A DNA stretch of 64,000 nt from Verrucomicrobiales bacterium (lineage in GTDB: Bacteria > Verrucomicrobiota > Verrucomicrobiia > Limisphaerales > UBA9464), in the NCBI GenBank assembly GCA_027488845.1, contig JAIYBC010000055.1, positions 203,301 through 267,300 of the forward strand, read 5' to 3'. Position numbers and translations under genes: made by a program. Position 1 is the first letter of the stretch, and each line of letters begins with the position of its first letter. A model generated the notes under the pieces. That model was given only the letters and a program-made list of their open reading frames with translations, had not been told where the DNA came from and made no database searches. Positions 18,684-27,814 of this stretch are shown here, piece after piece.

Positions 18684-19469
18684 ATGCCTCTTGGAATCAT
18701 CGGTCTCAAGGTGGGTCATACCCGGGTGTATGACTCCAACGGCGTCCTGACTCCGGTCACCGTCGTTCACGTCGGCCCGAACCGCGTCCTCCAGGTCAAG
18801 TCGAAGGACGGCAAGGACGGCTACAACTCCGTCCAGCTCGGCTACGGCGACCAGAAGGTCGGCCGTCTGACCAAGGCGGTTGTCGGCCACCTCGGCAAGC
18901 ACGGCGTCAAGGTCGACGCCGACGGCCAGAATGGCGAGCAGCCCGTCCTCACCGGGGTCAAGCGCATCCGCGAATTCCGCGACTTCTCGAAGGAAGTGAA
19001 GACCGGCGATTTCGTCGGAGCGGACCTCTTCGCCGTCGGCCAGTTCGTCGACGCCATCGGCGTCACCAAGGGTCGCGGATTCGAGGGTGTCGTCGGTCGT
19101 TGGTCGTTCCGTGGTGGCGATGCCACCCACGGCGCCAAGGGCTGGCACCGTCGTTCCGGCGCAATCGGTCAGCGCCTCTTCCCTGGTACCGTCCGCCGCG
19201 GTCTGAAGATGCCCGGTCACATGGGCACCGTCCGCCGGACTTCCCAGAACCTGGAGGTCATCCAGGTTCGCGCCGAAGACAACGTTCTTCTCATCAAGGG
19301 CAATTTCCCCGGCAGCGAGGGCGACTATTGCATCATCCGCGAGGCCAAGAAGATCTCCAACGACTCCGCCCGCCTGAAGCAGATCACCGACGCCCGCAAG
19401 AAGGCGAAGGACGCCGTCTCCGGCAAGAAGGAGGAGAAGAAGGCCGCCGCCGCCGCCAAGAAGAAGTAA
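18684..19469 (+). CDS. rplC: 50S ribosomal protein L3, with C-terminal Lys/Ala extension
   Basis: A 261-residue 23S rRNA-binding protein, long for the family (E. coli 209). The core is standard: LGIIGLKVGHTRVYD, then GRGFEGVVGRWSFRGGDATHGAKGWHRR, GSIGQR-like GAIGQRLFPGTVRRGLKMPGHMG, and the VLLIKGNFPGSEG segment. The extra ~35 C-terminal residues are charged and end [12 protein letters not shown]; the last 27 coding bases before the final Lys codon are identical to the end of rpsL. A U-rich, SD-less leader (CTCTTTTTTCCC) precedes the ATG. It is 12 bp after rpsJ. Confidence 0.97.
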   Translation: MPLGIIGLKVGHTRVYDSNGVLTPVTVVHVGPNRVLQVKSKDGKDGYNSVQLGYGDQKVGRLTKAVVGHLGKHGVKVDADGQNGEQPVLTGVKRIREFRDFSKEVKTGDFVGADLFAVGQFVDAIGVTKGRGFEGVVGRWSFRGGDATHGAKGWHRRSGAIGQRLFPGTVRRGLKMPGHMGTVRRTSQNLEVIQVRAEDNVLLIKGNFPGSEGDYCIIREAKKISNDSARLKQITDARKKAKDAVSGKKEEKKAAAAAKKK

Positions 19470-19481
19470 GGAAAACCAGCG

Positions 19482-20108
19482 ATGAAACTTTCCATCAAAG
19501 ACACCAAAGGCCAAGCGGCCGGCGAGCTCGACGTCAAGTTCGAGGTCATTGCCAACGGCAAGGGCACGCAGGCCGTCCACGACACCGTCGTGGCCTATGC
19601 CGCGGCCCAGCGCAGCGGCACCGCGTGCACGAAGACCGTCGGCGACGTCGCCGGCACCAACAAGAAGCCGTGGCGCCAGAAGGGCACCGGTCGCGCCCGC
19701 GCCGGTTCCTTCCGCAGCCCGCTTTGGCGTGGCGGCGGCGTGGTCTTCGGACCCAAGCCCCGTGACTTCTCGAAGAAGGTCAACAAGAAGGTCCGTGACC
19801 TCGCCCTCCGCAAGGCCCTCTCCGAGCGCCTGAAGTCCGGAGACGTGGTCGTCGTCGATTCCTTCAACCTGACCTCGGCCAAGACCAAGGAGTTCGCCGG
19901 AGTGCTCCGGAACCTCGGTCTGGACGGCAACACCAACCTCGTCGTGGTCGGAGCCGCCGACCAGAAGGCCCTGCTCGCCGCGCGCAACATCGCGGGTGTG
20001 GAGCTGAAGACCGGCGCCCTGGTGAACACCTACGACCTGCTCAAGTACGACAAGCTGGTCTTCACCAAGGCCGGTTTCGAAGCGGTCGAAGCCCGCATCG
20101 CCAAGTAA
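19482..20108 (+). CDS. rplD: 50S ribosomal protein L4
   Basis: A 208-residue protein lining the exit tunnel. The long tunnel loop is clear ([20 protein letters not shown] then [17 protein letters not shown]), and the C-terminal globular part has [20 protein letters not shown]. Unlike the genes upstream it has an AAGGA-type ribosome binding site 9-13 bases before the ATG. It follows rplC by 12 bp. Confidence 0.97.
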   Translation: MKLSIKDTKGQAAGELDVKFEVIANGKGTQAVHDTVVAYAAAQRSGTACTKTVGDVAGTNKKPWRQKGTGRARAGSFRSPLWRGGGVVFGPKPRDFSKKVNKKVRDLALRKALSERLKSGDVVVVDSFNLTSAKTKEFAGVLRNLGLDGNTNLVVVGAADQKALLAARNIAGVELKTGALVNTYDLLKYDKLVFTKAGFEAVEARIAK

Positions 20109-20125
20109 GGGAAACGGAGACCAAC

Positions 20126-20407
20126 ATGATCGCTTTTGACATCATCAAGACCGTTCGGATCACGGAAAAGGCCGCGATCCAGAGCGAGAAGTTCAACAAG
20201 TACACGTTCCTCGCCGACCGGCGTGCGACCGCGCCCCAGATCAAGAAGGCTGTCGAACAGCTCTTCAACGTGAAGGTCCAGCGCGTCAACACCGCGAACT
20301 ACGAGGGCAAGGCCCGCCGCCAGATGACCAAGGCCGCCGGCAAGAGCAGCGACTACAAGAAGGCCATCGTCACCCTCAAGGAGGGTGAGAAGATCTCCCT
20401 CCAGTAG
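20126..20407 (+). CDS. rplW: 50S ribosomal protein L23
   Basis: A 93-residue protein at the tunnel exit that serves as docking site for trigger factor and SRP. Visible motifs: IIKTVRITEKAAIQSE, NKYTFLADRRATAPQIKKAVEQLFNVKVQRVNTAN and GEKISLQ at the end. A GGAG-like site precedes the ATG. It is the last gene of this ribosomal cluster: rplB, which normally follows at once, is missing and a hairpin terminator comes 30 bp after the stop. Confidence 0.97.
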   Translation: MIAFDIIKTVRITEKAAIQSEKFNKYTFLADRRATAPQIKKAVEQLFNVKVQRVNTANYEGKARRQMTKAAGKSSDYKKAIVTLKEGEKISLQ

Positions 20408-20436
20408 TTCGAGGCCTCCCGCAAGGGAATCCACCA

Positions 20437-20469
20437 ACGGGGCGCACGGAGTCATTCCGTGCGCCCCGT
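20437..20469 (+). terminator. Perfect 14-bp hairpin ending the ribosomal protein operon
   Basis: Bases 20437-20450 and 20456-20469 are exact inverted copies around a 5-base loop (GTCAT). The following TCGCTTTCC is only mildly T-rich, so the element may act with Rho, but its position 30 bp after rplW and its stability make it the likely operon end. Confidence 0.75.
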
Positions 20470-20634
20470 TCGCTTTCCGGGGGCGATCCCGCCTTGGGCC
20501 CGAACCGCGGCTTCCACGTCTCTTCGTGCCATGCCTTTCGGAAGTGACACCGGAATTTCACGCCGTCCGCGGCTCCCGGCTTTCCAACGCGTTGGCCCGG
20601 ATGGCATTTTCTTCGTGCCGGTTTCCGTCGCAAC

Positions 20635-21885
20635 ATGATCTCCACTTCCGCCCCCTTCGCCGTCAACGGCCGCCATTACGCCCCTCCCACCCGCATCGTG
20701 GCTGTGATCTGCCTCGACGGCAGCGCCGATGAATACCTCGATGCCGCATTGGCACGGGGTCGCATGCCGCACCTCCAGCGGATCGCCGCTGCCGGGCACC
20801 GCGGCATGGCCCGCGCGCAGATGCCGACCTTCACCAACGTCAACAACAGCTCCATCGTCACCGGGGTCCCGCCGTCGGTCCATGGCATCGGTGGGAACTT
20901 CTTCTTCGATGCCGCCTCGGGGCAGGAGGTGATGATGAACTCCTCGCGCTTCCTGCGCGCGGCCACGGTCTTTCCTGCGGCCCAGCGTGCTGGGCGCAAG
21001 GTCGCTGTGGTGACCGCCAAGGAGAAGCTTCGGGACATCTTCGCCGCCGGCCTGATCGATGCGGGTGGCATCGCCTTCTCCTCTGAACGTGCGCGGGAAG
21101 CCGTGATGTCGACCCACGGCATCGCGGATGTCGAGGCGCTCGCGGGTCCGACGCCCCCGATCTACTCCGGTGAGGCCTCGATCTACGTGCTCCGCGCCGG
21201 TGTCCGCCTGGCCGAGGCCGGCCGTGCGGACTTCCTGTACCTCTCGACCACGGACTACATGCAGCACAAGTTCGCCCCGGAGGACCCGGAGATCCTCGAC
21301 TTCTACGCCGGCATCGACGCCGAGATCGGACATCTGCTGCGTCTCGGCGCGGTGGTCGGGATCACGGCGGACCACGGCATGAATGCGAAGCAGCGTGCCG
21401 ACGGCACTCCCAATGTGGTGTACCTCGAGTCCGAGCTCACCGAACGCTTCGGCCCCGGTTTCCGTGTGATCCTTCCGATCACCGACCCCTATGTCGCCCA
21501 CCACGGCGCGCTGGGATCCTTCGCCCAGGTCCACGTCCCGGAAGGGGCGTCGATCCCTGCGATCATGCAGAAGATCGCTGCGCTTCCCGGGATCACCGAG
21601 GTGCTGCCGCGGGAGACGGCGGCGCGGCTCATGGAGCTTCCCGAGGACCGCATGGGCGACCTGGTGGTCTCTTCCGGCAAGGATGTGGTCATCGGGCGGA
21701 CCCCGGACTACCACGACTTGAAGGCCCTCGCCGGCGCCCTGCGGTCGCATGGCGGCCGGTACGAGGAGATGGTCCCGCTTGTCCTGAGCGAACCGCTGAA
21801 GCCCGAGTACCTCGCGCGGGCCCGGGCCGACGTCCGCAACTTCGACGTCTTCGACTTCGCCTGCAACGGCACCCTCGCATCATGA
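20635..21885 (+). CDS. phnA: Phosphonoacetate hydrolase
   Basis: A 416-residue alkaline-phosphatase-superfamily enzyme that cleaves phosphonoacetate to acetate and phosphate. All expected residues are present: D28 (ICLDGS), the nucleophile T67 (MPTFTNVNNSSIVTG), D207 and H211 (STTDYMQHKF), D246 and H247 (ITADHGMN), and a late His in SHGGRYEEMVP that completes the two-metal site. The spacing agrees with characterised PhnA (~400-410 aa). It is the first gene of an operon: its stop overlaps the next start (ATGA). This is the last step of the phnW-phnY-phnA route for 2-aminoethylphosphonate use. Confidence 0.92.
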   Translation: MISTSAPFAVNGRHYAPPTRIVAVICLDGSADEYLDAALARGRMPHLQRIAAAGHRGMARAQMPTFTNVNNSSIVTGVPPSVHGIGGNFFFDAASGQEVMMNSSRFLRAATVFPAAQRAGRKVAVVTAKEKLRDIFAAGLIDAGGIAFSSERAREAVMSTHGIADVEALAGPTPPIYSGEASIYVLRAGVRLAEAGRADFLYLSTTDYMQHKFAPEDPEILDFYAGIDAEIGHLLRLGAVVGITADHGMNAKQRADGTPNVVYLESELTERFGPGFRVILPITDPYVAHHGALGSFAQVHVPEGASIPAIMQKIAALPGITEVLPRETAARLMELPEDRMGDLVVSSGKDVVIGRTPDYHDLKALAGALRSHGGRYEEMVPLVLSEPLKPEYLARARADVRNFDVFDFACNGTLAS

Positions 21886-23195
21886 CCGACCGCCTTCCCT
21901 CCGCCTCCGGCTCTCCCGGCTGGCGGGAACGTTCCCTCCGTCGCTTCCCAGCGGGCTCCAACGGCGAATACGGCATCCCCGCCGAGATGGTGCCGGTCCT
22001 GGACCGTGGGCTGGGATCCCGCGTGTGGGACACCGAGGGAGTCGAGCATCTTGACTACACGATGGCCTGGGGCTCCGCCTTGGCGGGGCATGCCCATCCG
22101 AAGCTGGTCGAAGCCGCGACCACGGCCGCCCGGGACGGCATCAACTTCGCCGCCGTACACCGGCGTTCCGTTGAACTCGCCGAACGGATCTGTGCGGTGA
22201 GTCCCTGTGCCGAGCGTATCCGCTTCGTGGCGTCCGGCACCGAGGCGACGATGCTCTGCCTCCGTGTGGCCCATGCGGCCACCGGCCGTCGGAAGGTGGT
22301 CCGGTTCGAAGGCGCCTACCATGGCCAGCATCCGGTCGGCATCGCCGGGATGATCCATGGCCGCCCGACGGTCCTGCCCGCCTGCGATCCCACCGGGGCC
22401 GGTGCGCCATGGGTGGAACGGGACGTCCTGGTCGCGCCGTACAACGATCTTGAGACCACGACTCGGATCCTTTCCGAACACGGTGCCGACATCGCTGCGG
22501 TGATCGTGGAACCCCTCCATCGGTGCATTCCGCCGGGTCCCGGATTCCTGGAAGGCCTTCGTGCGGTCACCCGACGCCTGGGCATCGTCCTGGTCTTCGA
22601 CGAGGTGGTGACCGGATTCCGGTTGGCCTTGGGCGGCGCCCAGGAGTACTTCGGCGTCCAGCCCGACCTCGTGGCCTACGGCAAGGGGCTTGGCGGCGGC
22701 TTCCCGATCGGGGCCTATGCCGGACGTGCCGACCTGATGGAAGCGGTCTCGGAACATCGGCTGCCCCGCGCCGACTACGCCTGGTCGGCCTCGACCACCG
22801 GCGGCAACCCGGTCTCGTGCGCCGGTGCGCTGGCGATGCTCGACCTGCTCTCGGAGCCCGGAATCTACGACCACCTCCACGCCCTCGGCCGACGGTTCCG
22901 CGCGCTGCTCGGCGGGGCCTTGGCCTCCACCGGCACCTCGGCCCAGGTGCTCGGTGACGGTCCGCTCGGGCAGGTCGCATTTTCCGCGGTTCCGGTCGTC
23001 GACCAGAAGACCTGGCTTGCCAGCGACCGGGCGCGGGGCCGGCGCCAGATGCTGGCGCTGCTCCGACGTCGGGTCTTCCTGAACCCGATGGGAACCAAGC
23101 TGTATCTCTCGCTCGCCCATTCGGACTCCGACCTCGTCGAGTTCGCCGACCGTTTTGCGTCGGCGTTGGAGGAGTCCGCCAAAGCAACCCCCTGA
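21882..23195 (+). CDS. Class III PLP-dependent aminotransferase/lyase in phosphonate operon (PbfA-like candidate)
   Basis: A 437-residue fold-type I PLP enzyme resembling glutamate-1-semialdehyde aminomutase: GTEATMLCLRVAHAATGRRKVVRFEGAYHG, VVIVEP-like AAVIVEPLHR, VFDEVVTGFRLALGGAQEYFG, and the PLP lysine K268 in VAYGKGLGGGFPIGA. It sits between phnA and phnY, overlapping the phnA stop and ending 4 bp before phnY, so it should make phosphonoacetaldehyde. Two activities are possible: transamination of 2-aminoethylphosphonate, replacing the class V enzyme PhnW, or ammonia elimination from (R)-1-hydroxy-2-aminoethylphosphonate as known for PbfA. Genuine heme-pathway GSA aminomutase is unlikely given the context. 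Which reaction it performs is inference. Confidence 0.8.
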   Translation: MTDRLPSASGSPGWRERSLRRFPAGSNGEYGIPAEMVPVLDRGLGSRVWDTEGVEHLDYTMAWGSALAGHAHPKLVEAATTAARDGINFAAVHRRSVELAERICAVSPCAERIRFVASGTEATMLCLRVAHAATGRRKVVRFEGAYHGQHPVGIAGMIHGRPTVLPACDPTGAGAPWVERDVLVAPYNDLETTTRILSEHGADIAAVIVEPLHRCIPPGPGFLEGLRAVTRRLGIVLVFDEVVTGFRLALGGAQEYFGVQPDLVAYGKGLGGGFPIGAYAGRADLMEAVSEHRLPRADYAWSASTTGGNPVSCAGALAMLDLLSEPGIYDHLHALGRRFRALLGGALASTGTSAQVLGDGPLGQVAFSAVPVVDQKTWLASDRARGRRQMLALLRRRVFLNPMGTKLYLSLAHSDSDLVEFADRFASALEESAKATP

Positions 23196-23199
23196 AACG

Positions 23200-24612
23200 A
23201 TGCCCCATTGCAGTCTCCTTGCCGGTGAACCGATCGAAGGCACGCCCCTGTTGACCATCCGCAGCCCGTATGACGGCGCGGTGGCGGGCGAGGTCACCAC
23301 GGCCACCCGGGCCCACACCCTCGCCGCCGTGGCCGCCGCGGTCGGGTTCCGGGACACGCCCACGCGGTACCGCCGGTCGGCGATCCTCGACGCCGCCCGC
23401 GTCGCCCTCGAGGCGCGCCGTGAGGAGTTCGCGCGGACCATCACCGCCGAGGCCGGACTGGCCTTGCGGGAGGCCCGGTACGAGGTCGGACGGACGGTCG
23501 ACGTCCTCCGCTTCGCCTCCATGGAGGCGCTGCGGGACGACGGTCAGATCTTCTCGTGCGACGTCTCCGAGCAGGGGCGTGCCCGCAAGATCTTCACCAC
23601 CCGCGAGCCGCTCCGCTGCGCCGTCGCGATCACCCCGTTCAACCACCCGCTGAACCAGGTGGCCCACAAGGTCTGCCCGGCCATCGCCGCGGGGACACCG
23701 ATGGTCCTGAAGCCGTCCGAGAAGACCCCGATCACCGCGCTCAAGTTCGCCGGCCTGCTCCGCGACGCGGGGCTACCGGGGCCGATGCTCAGCGTCCTGC
23801 TCGGGCCCACCGCCGAAGTGGCCGAGGAACTGGTGCGGCATCCGGACGTCGATGTCGTCGCGTTCACCGGCAGTGTCCCCGTGGGCAAGCGCATCTCCAC
23901 GACGGCCGGCTACAAGAAGCTGGTGCTCGAGTTGGGTGGCAACGACCCGTTGATCGTCCTCGACGACGCCGACCTCGACCTTGCCGTGACGCTGGCCGCG
24001 GAGGGCAGCTTCCGGAACTCCGGCCAACGGTGCACGGCGGTGAAGCGGATCCTCGTTCAGGACGGCATTGCCGAGGAGTTCACCCGTCGGCTGGTCGAGA
24101 AGACCCGCGAGTACGTCTGCGGCGATCCGATGGACGAGGCCACGCGCGTCGGGACGGTCATCGACGAGGCCTCCGCCATCCAGTTGGAGACGGTGGTCCA
24201 CGAGGCGGTGGCCGCCGGGGCCCGGGTCCTGGCCGGGGGCGTCCGCCGTGGAGCGCTGCTCTCCCCGACGGTCATCGTCGACGTCCCCCGCGACGCCCGC
24301 ATGGTGGTCTGCGAGAGCTTCGGTCCGTTGGCGCCCGTGATGAAGGTGCGCGACTTGGACGACGCCATCGCCGTGGCCAACTCGACCGCCTACGGCCTGA
24401 GTTCGGGCGTGGTGACCACCGGGCTCCACCACGCGTTGCGGGCCATCCGCGGTCTCCGCTGTGGCACGGTGAACATCAACGAGGTGCCCGGCTTCCGCAT
24501 CGAGAGCAGTCCGTTCGGCGGCATCAAGGACAGCGGCCTCGGCATCAAGGAAGGCGTGATCGAGTCGATCAAGGGCTACACCTACGTGAAGACCTTCAGT
24601 CTTCCCTGGTAA
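23200..24612 (+). CDS. phnY: Phosphonoacetaldehyde dehydrogenase
   Basis: A 470-residue NAD-dependent aldehyde dehydrogenase oxidising phosphonoacetaldehyde to phosphonoacetate. ATG 23200 is four bases after the previous stop; longer frames run into that gene. Catalytic Cys C278 (NSGQRCTAVKR), the general base E244 (LELGGN) and oxyanion Asn N147 are present. The residue after it is His (ITPFNHPLNQ), the active-site His used by PhnY to hold the phosphonate. Final motif SSPFGGIKDSGLG is standard for the superfamily. Together with phnA and the PLP enzyme it completes a route from aminophosphonate to acetate plus phosphate. Confidence 0.9.
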   Translation: MPHCSLLAGEPIEGTPLLTIRSPYDGAVAGEVTTATRAHTLAAVAAAVGFRDTPTRYRRSAILDAARVALEARREEFARTITAEAGLALREARYEVGRTVDVLRFASMEALRDDGQIFSCDVSEQGRARKIFTTREPLRCAVAITPFNHPLNQVAHKVCPAIAAGTPMVLKPSEKTPITALKFAGLLRDAGLPGPMLSVLLGPTAEVAEELVRHPDVDVVAFTGSVPVGKRISTTAGYKKLVLELGGNDPLIVLDDADLDLAVTLAAEGSFRNSGQRCTAVKRILVQDGIAEEFTRRLVEKTREYVCGDPMDEATRVGTVIDEASAIQLETVVHEAVAAGARVLAGGVRRGALLSPTVIVDVPRDARMVVCESFGPLAPVMKVRDLDDAIAVANSTAYGLSSGVVTTGLHHALRAIRGLRCGTVNINEVPGFRIESSPFGGIKDSGLGIKEGVIESIKGYTYVKTFSLPW

Positions 24613-24658
24613 TCCGCCCGAATTGCGGCGCGGTATCGGCCCCTTCCGCCGTCGTCAT

Positions 24659-24690
24659 GTCCCGCCGGGTTTTACAGCCCCGCGGGACTT
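24659..24690 (+). terminator. Hairpin after the phosphonate operon
   Basis: GTCCCGC (24659-24665) pairs with GCGGGAC (24682-24688), extended inward by GGG/CCC after one C-C mismatch. The sequence after it is TTCTGCTATTT. It lies about 47 bp after phnY and ends just 17 bp before the next gene's start, so it could also act as a leader hairpin of that gene. Confidence 0.5.
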
Positions 24691-24706
24691 CTGCTATTTC
24701 CAGCGC

Positions 24707-27700
24707 ATGTCCTCCCGGCCGAGCCGTCGTGCACGTCTCCTTTTCGCGTTGGCGCTTTCCGCAGCCTGCCGGCTGATCGCCGAAGATCCGTTGCCGAGCG
24801 CGGAACGGCTTTCCTCCAGCCCGGTGCTGCGGCATCTGCGACCCAATCCGGTGCTGAACTCCCCGAAGTCGGCGGCCGAGCGGACGGTGGCCCAGATGCA
24901 TGTGCCGCCGGGTTTCCGCGTCGACCTCGTCGCCGCGGAACCGGACCTGCATCAGCCGATCGCCTTCGCCTTCGACGAACGTGGACGCATCTGGGTCGCC
25001 GAGGCGTACAGCTATCCGACACGCCGGCCGGAGGGGCAGGGGCAGGACAAGCTGGTGATCCTCGAGGATCGCGACGGGGACGGACGCTTCGAGGACCGGA
25101 AGACCTTCGCCGAGGGGCTCAACCTGGTGAGCGGGTTCGAGGTCGGCCATGGCGGTGTGTGGGTCGGGGCCGCGCCGCACCTGCTGTTCATCGCGGATCG
25201 CAACCGGGACGACGCCCCCGACGGGCCGCCCGAGGTGTTGCTGGACGGATTCGGCTACCAGGACACCCATGAGTGCCTCAACAGCTTCCTCTGGGGTCCG
25301 GACGGATGGCTCTACGGCAACCAAGGGGTCTTCAACCTCGCCCACATCGGCAAGCCCGGGACGCCGGCGGCCGAGCGGGTGGAGCTGCGGGCCGGCGTGT
25401 GGCGGTATCATCCGGTCCGGCGCGAGTTCGAGGTTTTCGCCCAGGGTGGCAGCAATCCGTGGGGGCTCGACTACGACGAGCGCGGCGAGCTGTTCATGAC
25501 CCATTGCCGCAGCTACTGGGGCCGGGGTCTCACCACCCACGTCTTCCAGGGCGGACACTACTGGAACCAGGCGAACGCCAACCACGCCCCGTTCATCGTC
25601 GGCGATCCGCCGGAGGGTTTCCCCGGTTTCCGCAACTACCTGCTCGCCTCCGCCCGCTACGACCACGGCGCAGGCGGGGCCGGCGAGAAGGGCAGCGACG
25701 CGGTCTACGGCGGACATTCCCACGTCGGGACCATGATCTACCTCGGCGACAACTGGCCGGCGGAGTACCGCGGCCACCTGTTCACCCACAACCTCGGGGG
25801 ACACCAGATCAACCGTCAGGTGAACCGCCCGATGGGCTCCGGGTACGACACGGTCCACGAAGGGCATGACACGCTGTTCTGCACCGATCCGATGTACGTC
25901 GCCGTCGACCTGCAGTACGGGCCGGATGGCGCGGTGTACTTCATCGACTGGTACGACCGCCAGCACTGCCACAACCCGAACACCGAGCGCTGGGACCGCA
26001 GCAACGGACGCATCTACCGGCTCCAATGGCAGGAGACCTACCGTCCGGTGAAGGTGGATCTCGGGTCGAAGGGGGATGCGGAGCTGGTGGCCGAGATGGA
26101 GCGTCCCAACGCCTGGTATGGAAGGACCGCGCGGCGGCTGCTCCACGAAAGGGCGTCGGCGGGCAAGCTGGCTCCGGCGGCGGTTTCCCGACTGCAGCGG
26201 CAGGCCTCCTCGGATCCCGCGCCCATTCGCCGTCTGGAGGCCTATTGGACGTTGCACCAGGTCGGCCTGCCAACCACCGGCGCGTTCAAGGACAGTGATC
26301 CGGCCGTCCGTGGATGGGGCGTGCGCCTGACCACCGATCGCCGGAACGCCACGCCCCGGATCGAAGGGCAGTTGGTCCGGATGGCCACCGGAGAGGAATC
26401 GCCCGTGGTCCGAAGGAACCTGGCTTCGGCCATCCAGCGCGTCTCCGCCGAGACTGCCTGGACGATCGCCGGGGCGCTCTCGGAGGTCGCTGCGGACGAT
26501 TCGGACCGGAACATCCCGTTCCTGGTTTGGGACGGCATCGGCGCCCGCATGGCGTCGGATCCGCGGAGGGCCTTCCAGATCGCGCGCAAGACCCGCATGC
26601 CCCGGTTGGCCGACTGGATCTGGTGGTATGCGGGCACACTCGAAGGCGGGCCTTTGGAGGCTGCGGTCGCGGAGATCGGGAACACCCGAGGCGAGGACCT
26701 CCCTCGGCGTCTGGCCGGCCTTTGGCTTGCGATGGGGCCCCGCGCGGGCATCCCGGCGCCGGCCTCCTGGAACCGCGTCGCGGCCAACCTCTATCGGCAC
26801 CCGGAACCCGCGGTGCGCGAATTGGCCGAGAACCTCGCCGCGGTCTTCGGCGACACCTCGATGTTCGCCCGTCTGCGGAAGGAGCTGGCCGACCGCAACG
26901 TCCGGGAGCCGGCACGTCGCCATGCCTACGCCGTCCTTTCGAGGGCCCTCGACCGCGAGTCGCTCCCGGTGTTCCTCGGACTGCTGGAAGATCCGACCTT
27001 CCGGATGTCGGCGATCGGACTTCTGGCGCGCTTCGATTCGCCGGGTGTCGCCGAGGCGTTGCTGGCGCGCTTCGGTTCGTTCAATCCCGAGGAACGCGCG
27101 GCGGCCCTCGAAACGTTGACGCGGCGTCGCGGTCCGGCCTTGGCCCTGCTCGACGCGGTGGCGGCCGGTCGCGTGGCGCGGGACCAGATCTCGGCCTTCC
27201 AGATCCGGGCGTTGAGCGGACTCGGCGACGCCGAGGTCGACCGTCGGGTGTCGGCCGCCTGGGGCCGGATTTCCAAGACCCCGGCCGAGAAGCTGGCGTT
27301 GGTCGGCGCGTTGGAGAAGACCTTCGACGAGGCGCCGTTGTGGGCCTACTCCGCGTCGGAGGGGCGCCGGCATTTCCAGCGGCTCTGCGCGCAGTGCCAC
27401 CGCCTTGGCGAGGACGGCGTCCGCGTCGGACCGGAACTCACCGGGGCCGGCAAGCATGGTGTCCGCTACTTCCTGGAGAACATCGTCGATCCGGACGCGG
27501 TGATCGGGTCGGACTTCCAATTGACCGTCCTGGAGACGCGGGCAGGCGACACGCTGTCGGGGCTCGTCACCGCGGAAACCGCCAGCGCGCTGACGTTGAA
27601 GGCCACCGGCGATCCGGTGGTGGTTCCCAAGGTCGACATCCTGAAGCGCGAAACGGCCGAACGCTCATTGATGCCGGGCGGGTTGCTCGAATCCTTGGGC

Positions 27701-27745
27701 GACCGGGAACGGATCGAGCTGCTGAAGTTCCTCACTGAAAACTGA
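24707..27745 (+). CDS. Secreted membrane-bound dehydrogenase-type beta-propeller fused to cytochrome c (PVC type)
   Basis: A 1012-residue protein; ATG 24707 gives a signal sequence (RARLLFALALSAACRLIAED). Residues ~55-450 form a TIGR02604-type propeller (FDERGRIWVAEAYSYP, DRDGDGRFEDRKTFAEGL, WGLDYDERGELF, SHVGTMIYLGDNWP, GAVYFIDWYDRQHCHN). A HEAT-like helical stretch follows (~480-870), and a C-terminal c-type heme domain begins at CAQCH (C894, C897, H898; RLGEDGVRVGPELTGAG, then ENIVDPDAVIG). Such fusions are expanded in Planctomycetes and Verrucomicrobia, are periplasmic, and probably oxidise sugars or alcohols, passing electrons to the heme. Substrate is unknown. It is monocistronic and converges on aceE. 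Confidence 0.88.
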   Translation: MSSRPSRRARLLFALALSAACRLIAEDPLPSAERLSSSPVLRHLRPNPVLNSPKSAAERTVAQMHVPPGFRVDLVAAEPDLHQPIAFAFDERGRIWVAEAYSYPTRRPEGQGQDKLVILEDRDGDGRFEDRKTFAEGLNLVSGFEVGHGGVWVGAAPHLLFIADRNRDDAPDGPPEVLLDGFGYQDTHECLNSFLWGPDGWLYGNQGVFNLAHIGKPGTPAAERVELRAGVWRYHPVRREFEVFAQGGSNPWGLDYDERGELFMTHCRSYWGRGLTTHVFQGGHYWNQANANHAPFIVGDPPEGFPGFRNYLLASARYDHGAGGAGEKGSDAVYGGHSHVGTMIYLGDNWPAEYRGHLFTHNLGGHQINRQVNRPMGSGYDTVHEGHDTLFCTDPMYVAVDLQYGPDGAVYFIDWYDRQHCHNPNTERWDRSNGRIYRLQWQETYRPVKVDLGSKGDAELVAEMERPNAWYGRTARRLLHERASAGKLAPAAVSRLQRQASSDPAPIRRLEAYWTLHQVGLPTTGAFKDSDPAVRGWGVRLTTDRRNATPRIEGQLVRMATGEESPVVRRNLASAIQRVSAETAWTIAGALSEVAADDSDRNIPFLVWDGIGARMASDPRRAFQIARKTRMPRLADWIWWYAGTLEGGPLEAAVAEIGNTRGEDLPRRLAGLWLAMGPRAGIPAPASWNRVAANLYRHPEPAVRELAENLAAVFGDTSMFARLRKELADRNVREPARRHAYAVLSRALDRESLPVFLGLLEDPTFRMSAIGLLARFDSPGVAEALLARFGSFNPEERAAALETLTRRRGPALALLDAVAAGRVARDQISAFQIRALSGLGDAEVDRRVSAAWGRISKTPAEKLALVGALEKTFDEAPLWAYSASEGRRHFQRLCAQCHRLGEDGVRVGPELTGAGKHGVRYFLENIVDPDAVIGSDFQLTVLETRAGDTLSGLVTAETASALTLKATGDPVVVPKVDILKRETAERSLMPGGLLESLGDRERIELLKFLTEN

Positions 27746-27814
27746 GCCTCGGCCCACCCGGCGAAGCGGACACGGGGAGCAATACGGGCCCGCACGGTCG
27801 GCGAAAAAGGCAAA

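Noticed and set aside
21882-23195. Heme-pathway glutamate-1-semialdehyde aminomutase (hemL)
   Set aside because: Motifs are similar, but the gene is locked by overlaps between phnA and phnY, which indicates phosphonate metabolism.
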